A DNA stretch of 64,000 bases from Novosphingobium aureum (lineage in GTDB: Bacteria > Pseudomonadota > Alphaproteobacteria > Sphingomonadales > Sphingomonadaceae). The translations under genes and the position numbers were made by a program. Below the pieces are notes generated by a model. That model did not search any database and was not told the DNA's origin. It saw only the letters and a program-made list of their open reading frames with translations. Of the stretch, positions 48,115 through 56,409 are shown piece after piece; positions within the stretch are counted from its first letter, which is position 1, and each line of letters opens with the position of its first letter. The stretch is taken from positions 2,604,001 to 2,668,000 of the forward strand of contig NZ_JADZGI010000001.1 of the NCBI RefSeq assembly GCF_015865035.1. The letters are read 5' to 3'.

Positions 48115-50460
48115 TCAGGGCAGTTCGATCAGGGCGAGCGTGCCCTGCCCCGGCTCGGACTGGATGGTGAGTGTGCCACCATGCGCCTCGACGAGTTGGC
48201 GCGCGAGCGGCAGGCCAAGGCCCTGGCGACGCTCGACGCTCTTGCCATCGGCGCTGACCTTCATCCCCTCCAGCGCGCGGGCGAGACTGCGGCTGTCCAT
48301 CCCCTCGCCCTTGTCCTGGATGCGGATGTCGAGCCCGCCGCCCTTGCGCTTGGTCGCCTGCAAGAGGATGCGCGCGCCCGCTGGCGAAGCCGCGATGGCA
48401 TTGTCGAGCAGTGAGCCGACCGCGCGCGCCAGCCGCTTGCGATCGGCCTCGAGCGGGCGCAGCAGGCTGTCGCCGCGCAGATCGATGGCAAGCCCCGTCT
48501 TCTCCAGTCGGGACACGCGTTCCTCCGCGACCTCGCGCAGGAAGGGCATGACCTCGAGGCTCTCCTTGCGCAGCGGCAGCATGCCCGCCTCGCTTTGCGA
48601 GAGATCGAGCAGGCTTTCGATATGTTCGCCCAGCTGCGCCACCGAGGAAAGGATCGCAGCGACATATTCGCGCCCGCTCTCGTCGAGCTGGCCACCCACG
48701 CCCGCATCGAGCAGTTCGGCGAAGCCGCCGATCGAGGTCAGCGGTGTGCGCAGTTCGTAGCTCATGCTGGCTAGGAAGCGGGTCTTGATCGCGTCCGCCT
48801 CGAGCAGCGCGGCATTGCTCTCGCGAAGGGCGTCCTCGGCCTTTTGGCTGTCGGTAATGTCGAGCACCGCAAGCAGGCCGTTGCCGTCGGGCAGCGGCAC
48901 GCCCGCGAATTCGAGAATGCGCCCGTCGGCGAGCATGATGCGCCCGCCCTTCTCGGTACGGTCGAGGGTCGCCGCGCGCACCACATCGCCGACTTTCTCG
49001 ACCTCGGCAGGCCGCGTCAGGCGCTTGGCGATGGTCTTGAGCAAGTGCTCGATATGCGGGTGAGTGTCGAGGAACTCGCTCTCCAGCCCCCATGTGCTGG
49101 CAAAGCGGCGGTTCCATATCTGCATTCGCCCGTCGGGAGCGAAGACGGCGATGGATTCGAACAGCGAATCGATCGTCGCGGTACGCGTGCGCAGCAGGGT
49201 GTCGCGCATGGCCGAAAGGCGCAGCTGCTCGGTACGGTCCTCGAGGATCAGCATCAGCCCGCCATCGGGGACCGGCTGGGCGACGATGCGCAAGTGCGCG
49301 CCGTCGGGCAGCGTCCAGGCTTCCTCGCGGGTCTCGCTGGCGGAGAACCACGCGGCCTTCTCGCGGCGCCATGCGGGGAAGTCGCGGACTTCGGGCACGC
49401 GCCCTGCGTCGCGCGCTGCATCGAGCAGGCGCTCGAAGGCAGGCGGGTCCTGCATGGTCTTGGCCGAGAGGCTGAACAGGCGCTGGAAGGGCTGGTTGGC
49501 GAAGACCAGCCGGCGCTGCATGTCGAACTGGGCGACACCCGCCGAAAGCTGGTCAAGCATCGCGCGCTGCGCCTCGCGGAAGGCGCGCAGGGAACGCGAG
49601 AGCTCCTCCATGTCCTCGATGTCGACCGCGTAGCCCGCGATGCCGTCCTCGCCGAGCGGCAGGTCCGAGACGCGCATGGCCCGTCGCTGGCCATCGATGG
49701 TCGTCGAGACGACGCGCTCGATCGGCGCTTCCTGACGGCTCGCCTGACGCGCGACCTCGCTGGCCGACTGGCCGTCGACGGTCTCGATCAGTTCGATCCC
49801 GCGCGCGACCACATCGTCGGCATTTTCCGCGCCGACCGCAGCGACGTAGGCGTGGTTGACCAGCTGGAGCTGGCCATCCTTGCGGCGAAACCACATGGGC
49901 ATCGGCGCAGCCTCGATCAGCGAGACGAGCGCGGTGAAGTCGCCGCGTGCGCGCGCAGCCTCCTCACGCAGGCGGCTGAGCTCGCCCTCGCTCTCGGAGA
50001 AGTCGAAGACCCAGACCAGCGCTGCGCCACCGGGCGAGACCTGCGGGTCGGCGAGATGGCCGCGCAGCGCGAGGCTGCGGCCCGAATTGCGCGGGGTGAC
50101 GGCCATGCGGAAGGGCGCGGCGCTCTTCTGGGTGCGGCGCACCGCCTCGGCCAGCTCGGCAAGCTTGTCTTCAGGCAGGCCCCGGTCGCCGCCGTCGAGC
50201 TCGCTCAGGTATTGCGGCACGCCGTCGAGGCCAAGCCAGTGCGCGAGGCGCGGCGAGGCCTCGATCCGCCCGTCAGAGCGCACCAGCAGCGGCAGCGCAG
50301 GCGATTCCTCGACCATGCGCGCCAGTCGCCGCGCGGAACGCAGCTGCATCTCGGCCCGCTTCTGGCGGGTGCGCGCGAGCACGATCGTCCAGGCCGCCGC
50401 GAGCGTCCAGGCGGCGAGCATGAGGCCGATCAGGAGGGGAAGGAAACGATCCGTGTCCAT
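48115..50460 (-). CDS. divL: DivL-type tyrosine pseudo-histidine kinase (cell-cycle regulator)
   Basis: The protein has 781 residues: a membrane helix near 7-28, a long PAS-rich sensory region (for example SLIEAAPMPMWFRRKDGQLQ and SIAVFAPDGRMQIWNRRFAS), then DHp and CA domains. The H-box reads FLASMSYELRTPLTSIGGFA: the phosphoacceptor histidine is Tyr568 (TAC). This replacement is the mark of DivL in Caulobacter, which controls CckA and hence CtrA. The CA domain keeps LLDNAIAAS (N box), IQDKGEGMDS (G1) and RQGLGLPLARQLVEAHGGT (G2), so ATP binding may persist. The position before tsaE fits the alphaproteobacterial gene order. Confidence 0.9.
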   Translation of the reverse strand: MDTDRFLPLLIGLMLAAWTLAAAWTIVLARTRQKRAEMQLRSARRLARMVEESPALPLLVRSDGRIEASPRLAHWLGLDGVPQYLSELDGGDRGLPEDKLAELAEAVRRTQKSAAPFRMAVTPRNSGRSLALRGHLADPQVSPGGAALVWVFDFSESEGELSRLREEAARARGDFTALVSLIEAAPMPMWFRRKDGQLQLVNHAYVAAVGAENADDVVARGIELIETVDGQSASEVARQASRQEAPIERVVSTTIDGQRRAMRVSDLPLGEDGIAGYAVDIEDMEELSRSLRAFREAQRAMLDQLSAGVAQFDMQRRLVFANQPFQRLFSLSAKTMQDPPAFERLLDAARDAGRVPEVRDFPAWRREKAAWFSASETREEAWTLPDGAHLRIVAQPVPDGGLMLILEDRTEQLRLSAMRDTLLRTRTATIDSLFESIAVFAPDGRMQIWNRRFASTWGLESEFLDTHPHIEHLLKTIAKRLTRPAEVEKVGDVVRAATLDRTEKGGRIMLADGRILEFAGVPLPDGNGLLAVLDITDSQKAEDALRESNAALLEADAIKTRFLASMSYELRTPLTSIGGFAELLDAGVGGQLDESGREYVAAILSSVAQLGEHIESLLDLSQSEAGMLPLRKESLEVMPFLREVAEERVSRLEKTGLAIDLRGDSLLRPLEADRKRLARAVGSLLDNAIAASPAGARILLQATKRKGGGLDIRIQDKGEGMDSRSLARALEGMKVSADGKSVERRQGLGLPLARQLVEAHGGTLTIQSEPGQGTLALIELP

Positions 50461-50568
50461 TGCCCTTGGCTATGGTGCCCCGCAGCCGCGATGACAATGG
50501 GCGAGCCCATCGCCGCCAACAAATTCACGCGAAAACCGTGCGGTCTGCGCGGGCAGGCGCAAAATGCA

Positions 50569-50604
50569 GACGGGGAGGACGAGCCCGTGCCCGCCCTCCC
50601 CGTC
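50569..50604 (-). terminator. Probable terminator after ahcY
   Basis: A perfect 10-bp inverted repeat (GACGGGGAGG with CCTCCCCGTC, 16-base loop) lies 57 bases after the ahcY stop. In the minus direction it is followed by TGCATTTTG, only a weak T-run, so termination strength is uncertain. Confidence 0.55.
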
Positions 50605-50660
50605 GAGGTTCGCATTGCGCAGCCGGCGCTCCCGACGATGCGGGAACGCCCGCGGCGCGA

Positions 50661-52082
50661 TCAGTAGCGGTAGTGGTCGGGCTTGAACGGGCCCTCGACC
50701 GGAACGCCGATGTAGTCGGCCTGACGCTTGCTCAGTTCGGTGAGCTTGACGCCCAGCTTCTTGAGGTGGAGCGCGGCGACCTTCTCGTCGAGGACCTTGG
50801 GAAGAACGTAGACGTCGTTCTTGTAGTTCTCCGACTTGGTAAACAGCTCGATCTGCGCCAGCGTCTGATTGGTGAAGCTGGCCGACATAACAAAGCTGGG
50901 GTGGCCAGTGGCGCAGCCCAGGTTCACGAGGCGGCCCTTGGCGAGGATCAGCAGCTGCTTGTCGTCAGGAAGCGTGACGAGGTCGGTGCCCGGCTTGATT
51001 TCCTGCCACTCGTAGTTGTCGAGCGCGGAAATCTGGATCTCGCTATCGAAGTGGCCGATGTTGCAGACGATGGCCTTGTCCTTCATCGCCTTCATGTGCT
51101 CGCCGGTGATGACGCCTTCGTTGCCGGTCGCGGTCACGAAGATGTCGGCGCGGGTGACGGCCTCTTCCATGGTGACGACCTCGAAGCCTTCCATCGCGGC
51201 CTGCAGGGCGCAGATGGGATCGACCTCGGTGACGAGCACGCGGGCACCGCCGTTGCGCAGCGACTGGGCCGAACCCTTGCCGACATCGCCGAAGCCGGCG
51301 ACGCAGGCGACCTTGCCCGAGAGCATGACGTCGGTCGCGCGGCGGATCGCGTCGACCAGCGATTCACGGCAGCCGTAGAGGTTGTCGAACTTCGACTTGG
51401 TGACCGAATCGTTCACGTTGATCGCGGGGAACGGCAGCTTGCCGTCCTTGGCGATGTGGTAGAGGCGGTGAACGCCGGTAGTGGTCTCTTCCGAGACGCC
51501 CTTGATCGCCTTGACCGACTTGGTGAGGTAGCCCGGCTTTTCCTTCAGGAACTTCTTGAGCGAACGCACGAATTCGATCTCTTCGGCATTGCTCGGCTCG
51601 AACAGGTCCTCGCCTGCCTCGACGCGTGCGCCCCACAGCGCGAACATGGTGGCATCGCCGCCATCGTCGAGGATCATGTTGGCGGTGAGGTCCTCGTCGC
51701 CGTTGACGCTCCACTCGAAGATCTTGCCGACGTAATCCCAGTAGTCGGACAGGCTCTCGCCCTTGATGGCGTAGACAGGAATGCCCTGCGCGGCGATCGC
51801 GGCGGCGGCGTGGTCCTGCGTCGAGAAGATGTTGCAGGTCGCCCAGCGCACTTCGGCACCGAGCGCGACCAGCGTCTCGATGAGAACGGCGGTCTGGATG
51901 GTCATGTGCAGCGAACCGGTGATGCGCGCGCCCTTGAGCGGCTGGGCAGCACCGTATTCCTCGCGAAGGGCCATGAGGCCCGGCATCTCGGTCTCGGCGA
52001 TGGCGATCTCGGCGCGGCCGTAGTCGGCCAGCGAGATATCGGCGATGGCGTAGTCGTGATCGGCAGATTTGGCTGTGGTCAC
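50661..52082 (-). CDS. ahcY: Adenosylhomocysteinase
   Basis: The 473-residue enzyme splits S-adenosylhomocysteine to adenosine and homocysteine and keeps methylation going. Family segments include ITGSLHMTIQTAVLIETLVA, FSTQDHAAAAIA, VNDSVTKSKFDNLYGCRESL and the NAD loop VACVAGFGDVGKGSAQSLR; it ends in the typical KPDHYRY. The start is GTG 52082, with GGAG seven bases upstream; the open frame before it is not AhcY-like. A 20-bp palindrome in the upstream divergent region may be its operator. Confidence 0.96.
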   Translation of the reverse strand: MTTAKSADHDYAIADISLADYGRAEIAIAETEMPGLMALREEYGAAQPLKGARITGSLHMTIQTAVLIETLVALGAEVRWATCNIFSTQDHAAAAIAAQGIPVYAIKGESLSDYWDYVGKIFEWSVNGDEDLTANMILDDGGDATMFALWGARVEAGEDLFEPSNAEEIEFVRSLKKFLKEKPGYLTKSVKAIKGVSEETTTGVHRLYHIAKDGKLPFPAINVNDSVTKSKFDNLYGCRESLVDAIRRATDVMLSGKVACVAGFGDVGKGSAQSLRNGGARVLVTEVDPICALQAAMEGFEVVTMEEAVTRADIFVTATGNEGVITGEHMKAMKDKAIVCNIGHFDSEIQISALDNYEWQEIKPGTDLVTLPDDKQLLILAKGRLVNLGCATGHPSFVMSASFTNQTLAQIELFTKSENYKNDVYVLPKVLDEKVAALHLKKLGVKLTELSKRQADYIGVPVEGPFKPDHYRY

Positions 52083-52232
52083 GGTCGACTCCTGAAACTG
52101 GTTGGGCGGATGCCGCAAGGCTGGGGGTTCACGCCGCCGCGCCGCGCCGCCCCTTGCGGGACGGGTTGCGAGCAGGGAAGCGAAGGCATCCGGGTCTGCC
52201 CGTTCCCTAGCGTCTCGACGCCCTCTGCGCAA

Positions 52233-52252
52233 ATATAAAGAAATCTTTATAT
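52233..52252. promoter_or_regulatory. 20-bp palindrome, putative SahR/ArsR-type operator
   Basis: ATATAAAGA and TCTTTATAT (9-bp arms, AA between) form a perfect palindrome in a very AT-rich patch of a GC-rich genome. It lies between divergent ahcY and peroxiredoxin genes. Its shape resembles sites of SahR, an ArsR-family repressor that senses S-adenosylhomocysteine; that assignment is by recall of motif type and is tentative. Confidence 0.6.
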
Positions 52253-52350
52253 CACTTCCGCGCGATGCTGCACAGGCGCCCGTTGCCGACCACAGACAAG
52301 CCCCTATATCGGGCATCATTACCGTTCCATTCGAGAAAGAGGATCCGTTC

Positions 52351-52830
52351 ATGACCATCGCCGTTGGTGACAAGCTGCCTGACGTAAAGCTGATGAAGGC
52401 GGGCGAAGCCGGCCCCGAGCCAGTCAAGTCCTCCGAGTTCTTCGCCGGCCGCAAGGTCGCGCTGTTCTCGGTCCCCGGTGCCTTCACGCCGACCTGCTCG
52501 GCCAAGCATCTGCCCGGCTTCGTCGACAAGGCGAGCGAGCTCAAGGCCAAGGGCATCGACGAGATCGCCTGCACCGCGGTCAACGACGCCTTCGTGATGG
52601 GCGCCTGGGGCAAGGCCGCCGGCTCTTCGGACGTGACCATGCTCGCCGATGGCAACGGCGAACTGGTGAGCGCCCTCGACCTCGTCATGGACGGCTCGGG
52701 CTTCGGCATGGGCAAGCGCGGCCAGCGCTTCTCGATGGTGGTCAACGACGGCGTGGTCGAAACGCTCAACGTCGAGGCACCCGGCACCTTCGAGGTGAGC
52801 TCGGCGGAGCACATGCTCGGCCAGCTTTGA
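52351..52830 (+). CDS. Peroxiredoxin (Prx5 family)
   Basis: This 159-residue thiol peroxidase has the peroxidatic cysteine in SVPGAFTPTCSAKHLPGFVD and the second conserved region DEIACTAVNDAFVMGAWGKA. It reduces hydrogen and organic peroxides in the cytosol, typically using glutaredoxin or thioredoxin. AAAGAGGA lies before ATG 52351. It is a single-gene unit with a terminator right after it and shares its upstream region with ahcY. Confidence 0.93.
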   Translation: MTIAVGDKLPDVKLMKAGEAGPEPVKSSEFFAGRKVALFSVPGAFTPTCSAKHLPGFVDKASELKAKGIDEIACTAVNDAFVMGAWGKAAGSSDVTMLADGNGELVSALDLVMDGSGFGMGKRGQRFSMVVNDGVVETLNVEAPGTFEVSSAEHMLGQL

Positions 52831-52848
52831 TCCTCCCGATCAGGTAAC

Positions 52849-52892
52849 AAAAAAGCCCCGGCTCTTCCTCGCGGAAGTCCGGGGCTTTTTTT
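52849..52892. terminator. Bidirectional terminator between the peroxiredoxin gene and folE
   Basis: The stem AAAAGCCCCGG with CCGGGGCTTTT is flanked by A- and T-runs, and an inner small hairpin (CTTCC/GGAAG) sits in the loop. Confidence 0.92.
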
Positions 52893-52940
52893 GCGCCCGC
52901 TTCCTGAAAGGGCGAACGGGCCTCGCGAGCCGCGACGAAT

Positions 52941-53549
52941 TCAGTAGCCCATCAGGCTGAGCACTTCCTTGCGGCTGCGCTGGTCCTCCAGGAACGTACC
53001 CATCATGCGGCTGGTGATCATGCCCACGCCCGGCGTGCGCACGCCGCGCGCGGTCATGCATCCGTGCTGGGCCTCGATCACGACGGCGACACCGTGCGGC
53101 TTGAGATGATCCCAGATGCACTGCGCTACTTCGGCGGTGAGGCGCTCCTGGATCTGCAGGCGGCGCGCATAGCCGTGGAGCACGCGCGCCAGCTTGGAGA
53201 TACCGACGACATGATCGCGCGGCAGGTAGGCGATCGCTGCCTTGCCCTGGATCGGCGCCATGTGGTGTTCGCAATGCGACTGGAAGGGAATGTCCTTGAG
53301 CAGCACGACTTCGTCGTAGCCGCCGACTTCCTCGAACACGCGCGCGAGGTGGACAGCCGGATCGTGCTGATAGCCCTGGCAATATTCGAGCCACGCGCGC
53401 GCGACGCGCTTGGGCGTGTCACGCAGACCCTCGCGCTCGGGATCGTCGCCGGCCCATTCGATCAGGGTACGCACGGCCTGCTGGACGTGCTCTGGCACAT
53501 CCGGCTTACCGAGCGGGTTGTCCTCGTCCGGACCTACCAGGCTGCTCAT
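52941..53549 (-). CDS. folE: GTP cyclohydrolase I
   Basis: The 202-residue enzyme starts folate (and pterin) synthesis from GTP. The zinc and active-site motifs are DIPFQSHCEHHMAPIQGKAA and the segment LQIQERLTAEVAQCIWDHLK with VVIEAQHGCMTARGV. Length is normal. Its start lies inside the end of the phospholipase D-type gene (44-base overlap), so the two are probably transcribed together. Confidence 0.96.
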   Translation of the reverse strand: MSSLVGPDEDNPLGKPDVPEHVQQAVRTLIEWAGDDPEREGLRDTPKRVARAWLEYCQGYQHDPAVHLARVFEEVGGYDEVVLLKDIPFQSHCEHHMAPIQGKAAIAYLPRDHVVGISKLARVLHGYARRLQIQERLTAEVAQCIWDHLKPHGVAVVIEAQHGCMTARGVRTPGVGMITSRMMGTFLEDQRSRKEVLSLMGY

Positions 53550-55119
53550 GGGACCTTTTCCTTTTCCACTTTTCCTTGAGCCGCAAGCGCAGCAAGCGCC
53601 CCTTGCGACGAAACAGCCCGCGCCGCTCGATCGGCTCGAACATCTCGTTCGGCCTCTCCGGGTCCAGCACTTCGCTTCCGCCGAGCGCTCTTTCAGCTTC
53701 CGACAAATCTTTCAAGGGCAAGCATTCGAGCCGCTTGCCCCGGTGCGAAAGCGAGGCGATCGCGCGCTGCATCGAGCCCTGCTTCTCCAGCGCGGTAGTC
53801 AGCACTTCCTGCTCTACCCCGCAATGCTCGGCGAGCAGTCGGGTGCGCACGTCGGTTATCGTCGAGACGATGTCCGGATTGTCGGCATTAGCTGGTCGCG
53901 CCGCATCGATGAAGCAGTCGCACTCGCTGTCGAGGCCGAGCGAGCGGTTGTTCATGTTGGCCGAGCCGATGCGCAGGACCTCGTCATCGATGATCGTCAG
54001 CTTGGCATGGACATAGATCGGCTGGCCACCGGCAGTGACGGGATAATAGATTTGGAAACGCCCCCGGTGGTCGGCCTCGCGCACTGCCTCGAGCAGCTGG
54101 ACGCGCGCGGTATCCATCGCGACCTGTTCGAGCCAGCCATCGGCGGTGAGCGGATTGATGATCACGATCTCGGGCGGATCGTCCTCCATCAAACGTTCGC
54201 AGATGGCCTCGGCGATCACCCTCGAGGCGAAGTACTGGGTCTCGGCATAGATGAAGTTGCGCGCGCGGCGGATATGCTCGACGAACAGGGCCTCGACCTC
54301 GGCGATCTGCGGGCAATCACGATATTCCCCGCGCGTGCGTGCAATCCCGATCTCGACATCGTGGAACTCGGCTTCGAGATGTTCTGGCCAGGGACTCTCG
54401 GCCTGCGGTCGGCATGGCTCGACCGTGGAGCCGCCAGCGATCTGCCAGCGATCGCGGCCCAGCTCGCCAAGCACGCCGGCGATCTCGCCCTCCATCATCA
54501 TCGTGATGTCGTGCCAGGGACCATAGAGCGTGCCGGTCGGGCGCCGCCGACGCGGATCGCGATCGCGGTGCTCGGGCGTGTCCCAGCGGTCGGTGGTCAT
54601 GTCGATGCCCCCGCACACGGCCATGCGATCGTCGATGACCACGATCTTCTGGTGATGCGAACAGCCGATGGGATGCGCGGAATCGAACTTGAAGTCGATC
54701 TGCTTGCGCGCCGCCCAGCGAAGCAGGTCGACCATCATGGTTCCGCGGAACAGCGACTTTACCAGCGAGAAATTCCACTTGAGCAGCAGGATCTCGAGGT
54801 TCTTGTTATGCGCCACCAGCCACAGGATGAACGAACCGAGGCGCGCCGGAAACCGCTCGTGTCGTCCACCCTGCCACCAGCGCCGCCCATCCGACAGCAG
54901 GATGCGCGAGTCGAAGTCCCAGCCGATCAGGAAGATACGCTGGCGCGCCGCCTGCATCGCCTCGCGCACCAGTGCGAAGTAATCGGCGGCGTCGATGACC
55001 ACGTGGGCGCGCGTCGCCCGGGCATAGCGCCAAACGCTGCTCGAGGTCCCATCCTGATCGCACGATGCAGCCGCGTCGTCCGGGTCCGACTTGCCGTCCC
55101 GCGTGCCTAGCCGTGTCAT
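53506..55119 (-). CDS. Phospholipase D / cardiolipin synthase-like protein
   Basis: From ATG 55119 the protein has about 537 residues and two HKD motifs: IGCSHHQKIVVIDDRMAVCG and YVHAKLTIIDDEVLRIGSAN, each with the His and Lys of the phosphatidyl transfer centre. It lacks clear N-terminal membrane helices, so it looks more like a soluble phospholipase D than a membrane cardiolipin synthase. The start is chosen because AGGA is 8 bases before it and the upstream frame to 55275 is unlike the family. The C-terminal tail is very basic (RRKGRLLRLRLKEKWKRKR). Confidence 0.9.
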   Translation of the reverse strand: MTRLGTRDGKSDPDDAAASCDQDGTSSSVWRYARATRAHVVIDAADYFALVREAMQAARQRIFLIGWDFDSRILLSDGRRWWQGGRHERFPARLGSFILWLVAHNKNLEILLLKWNFSLVKSLFRGTMMVDLLRWAARKQIDFKFDSAHPIGCSHHQKIVVIDDRMAVCGGIDMTTDRWDTPEHRDRDPRRRRPTGTLYGPWHDITMMMEGEIAGVLGELGRDRWQIAGGSTVEPCRPQAESPWPEHLEAEFHDVEIGIARTRGEYRDCPQIAEVEALFVEHIRRARNFIYAETQYFASRVIAEAICERLMEDDPPEIVIINPLTADGWLEQVAMDTARVQLLEAVREADHRGRFQIYYPVTAGGQPIYVHAKLTIIDDEVLRIGSANMNNRSLGLDSECDCFIDAARPANADNPDIVSTITDVRTRLLAEHCGVEQEVLTTALEKQGSMQRAIASLSHRGKRLECLPLKDLSEAERALGGSEVLDPERPNEMFEPIERRGLFRRKGRLLRLRLKEKWKRKRSHEQPGRSGRGQPAR

Positions 55120-55601
55120 CTTTTTTCGTCCTGCCTGCCGCGATCGCATATGCCTGCGAGAACAAGTGCCCGGCCACCGGCTTGTTCCACAAGTACCTTT
55201 GCGTGGCGCTCGCGACGTGAAGACAACGGTGAGACACTGCAGCGAATCGCCACCAGCCGCGCTGCACCGCGGCATTGACGACTGCTAGCGCTACCCCGGC
55301 AGATGCCAAACAGCCCCAGACTCAGCCAGACCGGCACGATCCGGCGTGAAAAAACGTCACTTTGCCGGTTGATCTGGAGCCATTCAGGCGTCATTCCTGT
55401 TTCAGCGTGTAACAACCGCAAGTCTGCAGTTCGGCCTTTCGTGCGCTCTTTTGTGCACCCGAACCGCATGGGTCGTGTTTCACTGGCCCAATTTGTCCGG
55501 ACATACAGTGCCGGTACGCCATTCTCGTCCAGCCATGGTGCAGGACACAAACTCGCCGGATCCGATCGAGGCAGGATCCCGAACGCATTAAGGAGTACAC
55601 T
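55120..55601. other. Divergent intergenic region upstream of the secreted repeat protein
   Basis: About 480 bases lie between the phospholipase D-type gene and a secreted-protein gene. Frames here look like chance. It is less GC-rich around 55330-55500, which fits a promoter zone, and ends in AAGGAG just before ATG 55602. No tRNA or clear hairpin was found. Confidence 0.4.
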
Positions 55602-56204
55602 ATGAAGAACACGCTCATCGCCGCCGCGATTGCTGCCGCCGGTCTGGTTCCCGCCGCCGCAGTGGCGCAGGAAGCCGCTCCGGCCGCAACCGTCGCCCCG
55701 ACGGTGGGGGCCAAGGTCTTCGACCCCGAGGGCGGCCAGGTCGGCACCATCGAGGCGATCCAGGGCGACGTTGTGACCGTTTCGACGGGCACCGCACGCG
55801 CCGGCCTTCCGGCCAGTGCCTTCGTGACCCGCGACGCGGGCCTCACCATCGCCATGACCAAGGCCGAGCTCGAAGCCGCCGTCAACGGCCAGAAGGCCGA
55901 GACCGGCGCCGCCAAGCAGCAGGCCATGGTCGTCGATGCCCCGGTCAAGAGCAGCGACGGCAAGGTCCTCGGCACGATCAGCAAGATCGAGGGTGACGAC
56001 GTGACCGTCGCACTCGCCGACGGCGAGGGCGCCACCGTGGCCTTCAAGCAGAACAACATTGGCCTGCTGGCCGACGGTTCGCTCGCCATCGGCATGACCG
56101 CCGATGCATTCGCCCAGGCCATTGGCGCTGCCGGCAGCGCGCAGGCATCGACCGACGCGGCCGCCAGCACCGGAGCTGAAGCGGCAGCCACCACCGGCAA
56201 CTGA
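55602..56204 (+). CDS. Secreted protein with two PRC-barrel-like repeats
   Basis: The protein has 200 residues. A signal peptide covers about residues 1-22 (MKNTLIAAAIAAAGLVPAAA). Two similar units follow: VGAKVFDPEGGQVGTIEAIQ with GDVVTVSTG, and VDAPVKSSDGKVLGTISKIE with GDDVTVALA. Each looks like a small PRC-barrel-type beta domain, and the tail is Ala/Thr-rich. Function is unknown; it is likely an abundant periplasmic or surface protein. It is monocistronic, with AAGGAG upstream and a terminator after it. Confidence 0.8.
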   Translation: MKNTLIAAAIAAAGLVPAAAVAQEAAPAATVAPTVGAKVFDPEGGQVGTIEAIQGDVVTVSTGTARAGLPASAFVTRDAGLTIAMTKAELEAAVNGQKAETGAAKQQAMVVDAPVKSSDGKVLGTISKIEGDDVTVALADGEGATVAFKQNNIGLLADGSLAIGMTADAFAQAIGAAGSAQASTDAAASTGAEAAATTGN

Positions 56205-56221
56205 TCGGGCATAGGGCGCGA

Positions 56222-56239
56222 GCTGACCAGCTGGTCAGC
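56222..56239. repeat. Perfect 18-bp palindrome
   Basis: GCTGACCAG followed directly by CTGGTCAGC forms a gapless palindrome just after the secreted-protein stop. Having no loop, it fits a dimeric-protein site better than an RNA hairpin, but its role is unknown. Confidence 0.6.
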
Positions 56240-56278
56240 GCGCTGCCCTTGCGCGTCACGCGGCGCAACGAAAATACG

Positions 56279-56310
56279 AGGCCGGGTCGCAGGCGCGACC
56301 CGGCCTTTTT
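56279..56310 (+). terminator. Terminator after the secreted repeat protein
   Basis: A perfect 12-bp stem (AGGCCGGGTCGC with GCGACCCGGCCT) with a 4-base loop is followed by a run of T. Confidence 0.93.
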
Positions 56311-56409
56311 CGTCCGCGCTGCGCTAGCAAACGGACATTGCAGGACAGGCATGGCCGTGGCCGGACCGGGATACGGCAAGGAAATCCGGGAATACCCTTG
56401 CGACTCAAC

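Noticed and set aside
52083..52232. SAH or SAM riboswitch in the ahcY leader
   Set aside because: I could not fold a convincing consensus pseudoknot; the palindrome at 52233-52252 is a simpler regulatory candidate.
55116..55550. Minus-strand frame of 144 codons upstream of the phospholipase D-type gene
   Set aside because: It has mixed composition with no motif and lies where the promoter region is expected.
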